Shown here: positions 7,097 to 13,080 of the stretch, in pieces | Layout: the number at the start of each line of letters is the position of its first letter | How positions within the stretch are numbered: position 1 is the stretch's first letter | DNA from: Thermotoga sp. | Lineage (GTDB): Bacteria; Thermotogota; Thermotogae; B21-G9 | Reading direction: 5' to 3' | DNA length: 13,080 nucleotides | Assembly: GCA_003641545.1 (NCBI GenBank) | Contig: QNAU01000009.1 | Coordinates: forward strand, 1-13,080 | Notes under the pieces: model-generated | Told to the model about the DNA's origin: nothing | The model's database searches: none | What the model saw: the letters and a program-made list of their open reading frames with translations, nothing else | Program-made: the position numbers and the translations under genes

Positions 7097-8113
7097 TTGG
7101 CGAAGGAGAGAAAGAATCAGCTTTCCGGTAGGAGGAAGGCGGCGATCATTCTGATGCTACTTGGTCCCGAGAAAGCCTCCAGGATCTTGAAACTCATGGA
7201 TGAATCTGAGATAGAAGAGTTGACGCTTGAACTCGCCAATCTGGGTAAGATAAGTGAGGAGGAAAGAAACGAGGTTCTGAGAGAATTCGGACACGTATTG
7301 AAGGCGAGGGAATTCATAAGCGAAGGTGGTATTCTCTATGCCAAGGAAATATTGGAAAAAGCCCTCGGTCCTGAAAAAGCGATGGAGATAATCGAAAAGC
7401 TCACATCGAGTCTCCAGGTGAAACCCTTCGATTTCATAAAGAAAGCGGATCCAATTCAGCTCGTCAACATGCTTCAGAATGAGCATCCACAAACGATCGC
7501 CCTCGTCATGTCCTACATGGATCCCAAGCAAGCTTCGATGGTCCTGAGCGCACTTTCGGAGGATCTGAGAGCGGAGGTCATAAGGAGAATAGCCTTGCTC
7601 GACAGAGCGACCCCAGAGATAGTGAGGGAAGTTGAGAAGGTCTTGGAGAGAAAGGTATCGGCATTCGCGACTCAGTCCTTCAGTCAGGTTGGTGGGTTGG
7701 ATACGGTGGTTGAAATCATGAACTCCATAGATAGAACGACTGAGAGGGATATACTGGATAGATTGAGTGAACATGATCCTGAACTTGCGGAGGAAATAAG
7801 GAAACATCTGTTCGTGTTTGAAGACATCGTCAAGTTGGATGACAGATCCATACAACTCGTCCTGAGAGAAGTGGACACGAGGGAACTTGCAGTTGCTCTG
7901 AAAGGTGCATCGGATGAGGTGAAAGAGAAGATATTCAAGAATCTTTCCAAGAGAGCGGCATCCATGTTGAAGGACGAACTGGAATACATGGGACCAGTAA
8001 GGGTGAAGGATGTTGAGGCTGCCCAGCAGAAGATAGTTGAGATCATAAGAAGACTCGAGGAAGCAGGAGAGATCGTGATTTCGAGAGGAGGAGGGGAGGA
8101 ACTAATTGTATAA
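7097..8113 (+). CDS. fliG: Flagellar rotor switch protein FliG
   Basis: FliG is the C-ring protein that couples ion flow through the stator to rotation and switches direction. The N-terminal domain begins LSGRRKAAIILMLLGPEKAS, the part that grips the FliF tail. The middle domain carries the EHPQTIA motif (129-135 from the chosen start), needed for FliM contact. The C-terminal torque domain includes HLFVFEDIVKLDDRSIQLVL and REVDTRELAVALKGA, with the conserved charged Arg/Asp residues. An ATG at 7082, immediately after the fliF stop, is possible, but GGAGGTG (7084-7090) sits within that extension, 6 bases before a TTG at 7097. The TTG gives MAKERKNQLSGRRK, the usual N-terminus, and 338 residues. 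It overlaps the fliH start by 8 bases. Confidence 0.97.
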   Translation: MAKERKNQLSGRRKAAIILMLLGPEKASRILKLMDESEIEELTLELANLGKISEEERNEVLREFGHVLKAREFISEGGILYAKEILEKALGPEKAMEIIEKLTSSLQVKPFDFIKKADPIQLVNMLQNEHPQTIALVMSYMDPKQASMVLSALSEDLRAEVIRRIALLDRATPEIVREVEKVLERKVSAFATQSFSQVGGLDTVVEIMNSIDRTTERDILDRLSEHDPELAEEIRKHLFVFEDIVKLDDRSIQLVLREVDTRELAVALKGASDEVKEKIFKNLSKRAASMLKDELEYMGPVRVKDVEAAQQKIVEIIRRLEEAGEIVISRGGGEELIV

Positions 8114-8837
8114 CCTGATAAAAAGATATCTCGTGGTCGTTGATTCACCGAGGATGAAAATCACGGATGAGGAAATAGAGAAACTGAGAGACACGGAGAA
8201 AAAGAAAGAACGGGATGAAATAATTCTGTCTGCGAAGAGGAAAGCGGAGGAGATAATAGATTCCGCCAGCAAAAGAGCGGAGGAGATAATAGAATCTGCT
8301 ACGAGAGAGGCGGAGAACATCAGAAATGAGATTTTGAAGATGAGAGAAGCTGAGATGGAAAAATTGGAGAATGCGAGAAAAAAATTCGAGAATGAGATGA
8401 AGGAGAGGATGGAAAAACTGGAGCGGGATTATGAAGAAAGGTTGAAAGTGATTGAGAGAATGATCGAGGGATTCAAATCGAGAGAAGATGAAATGATGAT
8501 GGAGATCCTCAACATCATGGTGAGATTTTCGAAGGAGTTTCTCAAGAAGATGCTGTTGAAGGTGGATGAAGATGTGGTGAATCGAAGGTTGAGGTGGATA
8601 GTCGATCAGATAAAGACTAAAAGAAAGATACATATCAGGTTGAGTGCGAAGGACAGAGAGAAACTGGATGAAAGGTTGCTCGATGAACTTGAAAAAAAAT
8701 TTGAGGAAATTTCAATCTCATACGACGATTCCCTCAAATGTGGGGACGTCGTGGTGGAAACGGATTTTGGGAACCTGGATATGACATTTGAAGATGGGAT
8801 CGAAATTTTGGAGGAAGTGAAAGATGAAAAAAGTTGA
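8106..8837 (+). CDS. fliH: Flagellar export ATPase regulator FliH
   Basis: FliH binds FliI and tethers the export ATPase to the C ring. The 243-residue protein is highly charged: about residues 17-135 form a long predicted helix or coiled coil rich in Glu, Lys and Arg, including two tandem 11-residue repeats. The C-terminal part (MVRFSKEFLKKMLLKVDEDV, then RKIHIRLSAKDREKL and CGDVVVETDFGNLDMTFEDG) matches the FliH/YscL/V-ATPase E-subunit fold. It starts at a TTG (8106) within the end of fliG, with GGAGGA (8095-8100) 5 bases upstream; this start is likely but the first residues are not conserved, and Met17 (8154) is an alternative. Its last 14 bases overlap fliI. FliH is poorly conserved, so identity rests on the C-terminal pattern and on its position between fliG and fliI. 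Confidence 0.93.
   Translation: MYNLIKRYLVVVDSPRMKITDEEIEKLRDTEKKKERDEIILSAKRKAEEIIDSASKRAEEIIESATREAENIRNEILKMREAEMEKLENARKKFENEMKERMEKLERDYEERLKVIERMIEGFKSREDEMMMEILNIMVRFSKEFLKKMLLKVDEDVVNRRLRWIVDQIKTKRKIHIRLSAKDREKLDERLLDELEKKFEEISISYDDSLKCGDVVVETDFGNLDMTFEDGIEILEEVKDEKS
8244..8309 (+). repeat. Tandem 33-base repeat in fliH encoding an 11-residue coiled-coil unit
   Basis: Two 33-base units (8244-8276 and 8277-8309) share an exact 17-base start, gcggaggagataataga, and encode AEEIIDSASKR and AEEIIESATRE. The 11-residue period fits a hendecad, giving a nearly straight coiled coil rather than a heptad one. A weaker third unit follows (AENIRNE). It looks like a recent in-frame duplication or a maintained structural repeat. 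Confidence 0.8.
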
Positions 8838-10158
8838 GAAATTCATCGAAAATCTGAAGGAAACCTTGAAAGAGTTCGAAAATGATGTCTTTCCAAGAGC
8901 GAAGGGCAGGATAATCAGGATAACTGGTTTGACCATGGAATCTGTGGGACCGAGTGATGTCTTTCTCTCGGAAGTGTGTAGGATAAGGGTAAAGGATGGA
9001 AAAAGACTGGCGGAGATAGTCGGATTCAACGACGGTAATGTTCTCCTGATGCCGTTGGAAGATATGACGGGGATATCACCTGGGTGTGAAGTGATAGGAA
9101 CCAAGAAAAAGTTGAATGTCCCAGTGGGGATGAATCTTCTATCGAGAGTGATAGATGGACTTGGAAGGCCCATAGATGGTAAGGGTGATGTGAAACCTGA
9201 AGGATATTATCCCCTCGAGAATGAATCTCCCAATCCTCTTCTGAGAAAGAGAATAACACAGCCGATTCAAACAGGGATAAAAGCCATAGATGGATTCATA
9301 ACCTTGGGAAAGGGTCAAAGAATAGGTATATTCTCTGGAAGTGGTGTTGGGAAAAGCACCCTGCTTGGTATGATCGCGAGGAACACATCTGCGGATGTGA
9401 ACGTGATAGCGTTGATCGGTGAGAGAGGAAGGGAAGTCAGGGAATTCATAGAGAGAGATCTCGGAGATGGATTGAAAAAATCCGTCGTTGTCGTTTCCAC
9501 ATCTGATCAACCCGCCTTGATAAGGGTGAAGGCGTTGTACACCGCAACTGCCATAGCAGAATATTTCAGGGATGAGGGAATGGATGTGATGTTGATGGTC
9601 GATTCGTTGACGAGGTGGGCGATGGCTCAGAGAGAAGTTGGTTTATCGATCGGTGAACCACCCACCACCAGAGGATACACACCAAGTGTGTTCGCTGGAC
9701 TGCCGAAGCTCTTAGAAAGAGCAGGCAATTCGGATAAAGGAAGTATAACCGCGATATACACTGTCCTCGTCGAGGCGGATGACTTCAATGAGCCAATAAG
9801 CGACACTGTCAGGAGCATAGTGGATGGACATGTGATACTCTCGAGAAGACTCGCAGAATCGAACCACTATCCTCCGATAGACATTCTCATGAGCGTCAGC
9901 CGTTTGATGATCGAAGTTGTAGATGAAGACCATCTCAAATCCGCGAATAGAATAAGGGAGATTTTGTCCATATACAACGACATGAGAGATCTAATAGAAG
10001 TTGGGGCTTACAAAAAGGGGACTGATCCGAAGATCGACACAGCTATCGATATGCACGATAAGATAATGGACTTTTTGAAACAGGGAATCTTCGAAAAATC
10101 GAGCTTTGAGGAAACTGTGGAAAGGATGAAGGAAATATCAGAAAGATGTGCCTATTGA
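8824..10158 (+). CDS. fliI: Flagellum-specific type III export ATPase FliI
   Basis: FliI is the hexameric ATPase of the flagellar type III export apparatus and is homologous to the F1 beta subunit. At 444 residues it is full length. The N-terminal domain (about 1-95) contains GRIIRITGLTMESVGPSDVF. The catalytic domain has Walker A GSGVGKST (172-179, Lys177), the GERGREVREFIERDLG segment, Walker B DVMLMVDSLTRWAMAQREVG and the family signature PPTTRGYTPSVFAGLPKLLE. The C-terminal helical domain ends SSFEETVERMKEISERCAY. ATG 8824 lies inside the end of fliH, with GGAGG about 9 bases upstream, so translation is coupled. Its 3' end overlaps the oppositely oriented beta-barrel gene by 21 bases. No fliJ gene follows, which is unusual because fliJ often comes directly after fliI. 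Confidence 0.98.
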   Translation: MKKVEKFIENLKETLKEFENDVFPRAKGRIIRITGLTMESVGPSDVFLSEVCRIRVKDGKRLAEIVGFNDGNVLLMPLEDMTGISPGCEVIGTKKKLNVPVGMNLLSRVIDGLGRPIDGKGDVKPEGYYPLENESPNPLLRKRITQPIQTGIKAIDGFITLGKGQRIGIFSGSGVGKSTLLGMIARNTSADVNVIALIGERGREVREFIERDLGDGLKKSVVVVSTSDQPALIRVKALYTATAIAEYFRDEGMDVMLMVDSLTRWAMAQREVGLSIGEPPTTRGYTPSVFAGLPKLLERAGNSDKGSITAIYTVLVEADDFNEPISDTVRSIVDGHVILSRRLAESNHYPPIDILMSVSRLMIEVVDEDHLKSANRIREILSIYNDMRDLIEVGAYKKGTDPKIDTAIDMHDKIMDFLKQGIFEKSSFEETVERMKEISERCAY

Positions 10159-10962
10159 GAGTTTCATCCTGAGATTACCCTCGGATGTTCCCAAACTGAC
10201 CGAGAAACCGTCGAACTTGAATTTGAAGAATATGGACGTTATCTTTCTTTCATCGGTTATTCCGGTCTCAACTGAGAATTCCAACCTGGAATTTCCGAAT
10301 GTACGACTTGAGAACCATTCAAAACCCATGTAAGGTGAACCGGAAAAATCCGCACCGAGTTTCAACCTCAATCCGTTCATGCCGTATTCATCTATAACGA
10401 ATGGACTCATCATGTATCCAACGCTGAGATTCGTATCATACACGTCCAGAAAGAACCCTGGTAAGAAATTCAAATTATTCGTTCTCATACCACCTATGAA
10501 CTTCAAGTTCATCCCATCGTACATTTCCCCAAGATCGAGCTTAAAATTGCTGAACCCTCTCATGTTGAATAAAGAGCCATACAGTGTCAGATCTCCGAAG
10601 AATTCCGGAGTATCGCTCAAGCTGTTCAGGGAAGCCTCCATGTTGTAAAAAATGGGTGGTGTCGCTAATTGAGCGGAGAAATTCAAGTCGTAGAACAACT
10701 TTTCCGCTATTCCTATCTTGAGCAGATAGTTCAACTCACCGTAATTCAACTTCATGAAACCGATATCGTTGCTGAGAAATTCCTTTCCTTTCAGTCCGAT
10801 GACCAATCCTTTCTTTTCACCCATCAAAAAACCAAATTCAACGGGGACGGGTTCAAGACCCATCCCCATCGAGAACATCCCGTTATCGAAACCGAAATTC
10901 AAATCAACCGCAAAGATGAAAGAAGATAACAAAATCAGTGAAATTAAAGATAGGAATCTCAT
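10138..10962 (-). CDS. Predicted outer-membrane beta-barrel protein of unknown function
   Basis: I do not recognise a named family. The 274-residue protein begins with a clear signal peptide (MRFLSLISLILLSSFIFA, cleavage near FA/VD). The rest has short stretches of alternating hydrophobic and polar residues separated by Gly/Asn/Asp turns, for example RLKLGADFSGSPYMGFEWF and RLEFSVETGITDER, with no cysteines and many aromatics. It ends MKLSIGTSF, a final Phe with alternating hydrophobics, resembling the C-terminal signal read by the BAM machinery. These features suggest a beta-barrel of the outer membrane, the toga in Thermotogae. The ATG lies 4 bases after the TetR stop; an upstream TTG (10980) would spoil the signal peptide. 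It is third in the radical SAM-tetR operon and converges on fliI with a 21-base overlap. Function is unknown; porin or structural protein are guesses. Confidence 0.8.
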   Translation of the reverse strand: MRFLSLISLILLSSFIFAVDLNFGFDNGMFSMGMGLEPVPVEFGFLMGEKKGLVIGLKGKEFLSNDIGFMKLNYGELNYLLKIGIAEKLFYDLNFSAQLATPPIFYNMEASLNSLSDTPEFFGDLTLYGSLFNMRGFSNFKLDLGEMYDGMNLKFIGGMRTNNLNFLPGFFLDVYDTNLSVGYMMSPFVIDEYGMNGLRLKLGADFSGSPYMGFEWFSSRTFGNSRLEFSVETGITDERKITSIFFKFKFDGFSVSLGTSEGNLRMKLSIGTSF

Positions 10963-10966
10963 TCTC

Positions 10967-11536
10967 TCATCTTCTCCCAAGAAATCTCAAAACCACCTTT
11001 TCGATCATTTCAGGTGACACGTCGGGATGAAAGACCATCGATCCTATGCTGTCGGTTATTATACCAGCTACCTCCTTCGATGGTAAATCCGAATCGACTT
11101 CTTTTCTTCTCTTCGCCTCGTTCAATAGAGATATTATCCTCCCGACGAAACTCCTGTACCTATTCTTAAGTTTCAATCTTATTTTATCATTCTCCTCATC
11201 CGAATCCAAAACACTGGCTTTCTCCCTCTCGATCAGTTTCATTATTTCCTTCCTGTTCCTCACGAAGTCTATGTATGACCTCAACAGTTTCTTTATCTTA
11301 CGTATGTATAAGCTCTCTCCCTCCACATCCTTGAATATGTGTTCCTCAAGTTCATCTATCGAACTTTCCCAAACTGCCGCAAAGAGATCCTCTTTTTTGG
11401 GGAAATAATAAAATACAACCGCCTTGTTGACCCCCGCCATGGACGCTATCTCTTCGACACTCACACCGTTGAATCCTTTCTTGGCAAAAGCTCTCTTGGC
11501 CGCTTCGAGGATCTTCTCTTTCGTCTTCTTTCCCAT
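10967..11536 (-). CDS. TetR-family transcriptional regulator
   Basis: A 189-residue TetR/AcrR-type repressor. The DNA-binding domain occupies about residues 3-50: TKEKILEAAKRAFAKKGFNG, VSVEEIASMAGVNKAVVFYY, FPKKEDLFAAVW, with the helix-turn-helix at about 27-46. The C-terminal ligand domain is highly charged and helical (RKIKKLLRSYIDFVRNRKEI, MKLIEREKASVLDSDEEND) and its ligand cannot be read from sequence. The frame stays open back to 11659, but that extension overlaps the radical SAM gene and looks unlike protein; the ATG at 11536 gives the standard N-terminus, 22 bases after the radical SAM stop. A GGGGATGG-like ribosome-binding site upstream is weak. It probably regulates its own operon through the CCGG-centred palindrome near 13033-13054; this link is inferred. 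Confidence 0.93.
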   Translation of the reverse strand: MGKKTKEKILEAAKRAFAKKGFNGVSVEEIASMAGVNKAVVFYYFPKKEDLFAAVWESSIDELEEHIFKDVEGESLYIRKIKKLLRSYIDFVRNRKEIMKLIEREKASVLDSDEENDKIRLKLKNRYRSFVGRIISLLNEAKRRKEVDSDLPSKEVAGIITDSIGSMVFHPDVSPEMIEKVVLRFLGRR

Positions 11537-11558
11537 TTTGATCCCATCCCCGGGATTC

Positions 11559-12992
11559 TCAAGCTTTCTTATCGAGTGCGAGCTTTTCCTCAGCTTGAGC
11601 GTATCTTCTTTTTCTCGCCTCGTAGTTGTAAACGCCTCTCTTCGTTGGATACTTCTCACTCAATCCTTCTTCGTACCATACTTTGTCAGCCAGTTTCTTC
11701 CAGTTTTCCGAAAGTTCGTCGAGTGCAGGTGCGAAATCGGTTATTATCTTTTCAGCTCCATCGTGTGTCGGTTTTGCGTTGAATGCTCTGACCATAGCCC
11801 TTAGAACCTTGGGATTGTCTATTATTGGACAAGGTCTGAGGAGGTTATCACTGTAAGGGATCATCTTCTTCCATGCCTCGAAGAACGGGGATTTGAGAAT
11901 CTCTATCAACGACTTTTCCCTTATGGAGTCGACGGCGAAATGCTGGAAGACACATGGTTCAACGTATCCTTTTGCATTTATGTGGAGATATTTCGCACCT
12001 CCCGCGAGACAGCCGTTCGTCAAGAAACCGTGATTCCAGAAGTCAGCCACAAATGCGAATTTCCCTCCCGTCCTGAGTTCCTCAGCTTTCCTGAATCTCT
12101 CTAATCTTTGTTCCGGGGTTGGAACGAGGTCCATCGTTGGATTTATCCCAACGGGCATGTACTGGAAGATCCAGGCGTAAGAAACTCCGTGATCGGCGAG
12201 ATAGTCCCAGAATTTGTCATCCAAGAGGGTTTCGTGGTTCGCCTTGGTGGCGGTTATGGATGCTCCGTATATCACACCTTCTCTGGTGAGATTTTCCCAG
12301 GCACGATGGATCTTTTCGTAAACCCCGTTTCCTCTTCTCCAATCCGTGTCCTCCTTCCATCCCTCGATGCTTATGGCGGGTGTTGCGTTGCCCAGTTCAC
12401 CAAGTTTCTTCGCAGCTTTTTCATCTATCAAAGTGCCGTTCGTGTAGATTAGGAAGTAACTGTCCTGAAATTCCTCGAGTATGTCGAACAAGGGTTTCCA
12501 GAAGAACGGTTCACCACCGGTTATGATGAAGAAGTAGATACCAAGGTCGTTGGCTTCCTTTATGACCTTTTCGACTTCCTCCTTGGTCAACTGGTATTTG
12601 TTACCGTATAATCCAGCGTAGCATCCCACACATCTCAAGTTACATGCATAGGTTGGGCTTATCACCACGAGTTTTGGAAGAACGGTTTCATACTCATCTG
12701 CAAGTGCTTGTCTCTTGGGTTCTCCAACAACGAACTCGTTGATTATCAGATTGTTTATTATTCTATCGACCACCCTTGGATTCGCCCTTTGAAAGATCCT
12801 CTTCCATGCCACTATCATAGGATCCCTTTCCTTAGCCATCTTCTCGAACTTCTTCATCGCACTTTTGGTGGGCTCTTTTGTGAACTTCGACAGAATCGAA
12901 AACAGCCTTGCAAGATTATCCTCCGATGAGTTCTTTACGACCTCCACAACCAGTTTTGTCACCTGCTTCATGGCGAAAGTTTTGATACCCAC
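11559..12992 (-). CDS. Radical SAM enzyme with SPASM-like C-terminal cysteines, substrate unknown
   Basis: A 477-residue radical S-adenosylmethionine enzyme. The first ~100 residues are helical without recognised motifs. The cluster motif is CNLRCVGC (Cys117, Cys121, Cys124), with the SAM-contact GGEP at 159-162 and LIYTNGTLID at 181-190. The C-terminal part has NGCLAGGAKYLHINAKGYVEPC (split here at Cys328 and Cys347), then SLIEILKSPFFEAW and LRPCPI (Cys388). This resembles a SPASM or twitch extension, but only three cysteines exist outside the SAM motif, enough for at most one auxiliary Fe-S cluster. The GTG start has AGGAGGTG (12999-13006) 6 bases upstream. It leads an operon with a TetR regulator and a beta-barrel protein; no peptide precursor is visible, which argues against a typical RiPP maturase. 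Lipid or envelope modification is possible but unproven. Confidence 0.92.
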   Translation of the reverse strand: MGIKTFAMKQVTKLVVEVVKNSSEDNLARLFSILSKFTKEPTKSAMKKFEKMAKERDPMIVAWKRIFQRANPRVVDRIINNLIINEFVVGEPKRQALADEYETVLPKLVVISPTYACNLRCVGCYAGLYGNKYQLTKEEVEKVIKEANDLGIYFFIITGGEPFFWKPLFDILEEFQDSYFLIYTNGTLIDEKAAKKLGELGNATPAISIEGWKEDTDWRRGNGVYEKIHRAWENLTREGVIYGASITATKANHETLLDDKFWDYLADHGVSYAWIFQYMPVGINPTMDLVPTPEQRLERFRKAEELRTGGKFAFVADFWNHGFLTNGCLAGGAKYLHINAKGYVEPCVFQHFAVDSIREKSLIEILKSPFFEAWKKMIPYSDNLLRPCPIIDNPKVLRAMVRAFNAKPTHDGAEKIITDFAPALDELSENWKKLADKVWYEEGLSEKYPTKRGVYNYEARKRRYAQAEEKLALDKKA

Positions 12993-13031
12993 AGATCACA
13001 CCTCCTAATTTGGTTTTTCAAAGCTCACGAA

Positions 13032-13061
13032 ATTTTACCATCCGGTCAGTTAAAAATTCAA
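13032..13061 (-). promoter_or_regulatory. Candidate promoter and overlapping TetR operator for the radical SAM operon
   Basis: On the minus strand TTGAAT (13061-13056) and TAAAAT (13037-13032) are 18 bases apart, a reasonable -35/-10 pair, and the transcript would reach the GTG start after a leader of about 30 bases. Between and over these boxes lies an imperfect palindrome (13033-13054) centred on CCGG: 7 of 11 base pairs are symmetric (TTT, AC and CC in one arm; GG, GT and AAA in the other). A TetR-type repressor bound here would block the polymerase. Promoter boxes are moderate matches; operator role is inferred. Confidence 0.45.
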
Positions 13062-13080
13062 GTCCTCGGAGGGATTTTTC

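Noticed and set aside
7157..7855. 232-codon open frame antisense to fliG
   Set aside because: Shadow of a strongly conserved gene; no domain, signal or start context supports it.
11537..11659. N-terminal extension of the TetR protein to 11659
   Set aside because: It would overlap the end of the radical SAM gene; the residues are unlike TetR N-termini, and the standard start MGKKTKEKI is at 11536.
11339..11804. Overlapping plus-strand frames (up to 147 codons) across the tetR and radical SAM genes
   Set aside because: They are antisense to two well-supported genes and have no protein-like features.
13056..13080. Possible small terminator at the right edge (TCCT/GGGA stem followed by TTTTT on the plus strand)
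   Set aside because: The stem is only about 4 bp and no plus-strand gene ends before it; it is cut by the window edge and cannot be judged.
1..13080. CRISPR arrays, tRNA or rRNA genes, insertion sequences, phage genes
   Set aside because: No spaced direct repeats, cloverleaf-like sequences, transposase motifs or terminal inverted repeats were seen; nearly all of the window is filled by confident protein genes.

Overview
The window looks like a chromosomal segment from a flagellated, probably thermophilic member of the Thermotogae (Thermotoga/Pseudothermotoga type). This is an inference from protein character: Lys/Glu-rich proteins with heavy AGA/AGG and ATA codon use, a fliF-fliG-fliH-fliI block, a substrate-binding protein without a lipobox, and very tightly packed genes that often start with GTG or TTG. 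There is no rRNA or other marker here to fix the genus.

Region 1 (1-3734, minus strand) is a regulator-transporter operon read right to left. It holds a GntR/HutC-type regulator, a BMP-family substrate-binding protein, a double-domain ABC ATPase and the start of a permease that runs off the left edge. Together they form a predicted nucleoside (or related ligand) importer under a local regulator. A likely promoter and a perfect 6-4-6 palindrome lie in front of the regulator. A strong 9-bp hairpin sits between the binding-protein and ATPase genes, probably setting their expression ratio.

Region 2 (3735-10158, plus strand) begins with a half-size ABC exporter of the BmrC/TM287 type, whose Walker B catalytic Glu is Asp and whose usual partner subunit is absent. 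It is followed 1 bp later by fliF, then fliG, fliH and fliI, all abutting or overlapping. These encode the MS ring, the rotor switch protein, the export-ATPase regulator and the export ATPase. The exporter's start is problematic: the best ribosome-binding site points at an ACG codon upstream of the first ATG. Neither fliE nor fliJ is present beside the block.

Region 3 (10138-13061, minus strand) is a second operon read right to left: a radical SAM enzyme with extra C-terminal cysteines, a TetR-family regulator and a predicted outer-membrane beta-barrel protein. Its last gene overlaps fliI tail to tail by 21 bp. The promoter contains an imperfect palindrome centred on CCGG, suggesting autoregulation by the TetR protein. 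This is the least explained unit in the window and the best candidate for an undescribed function. No tRNA, rRNA, CRISPR array, insertion sequence or phage gene was seen.
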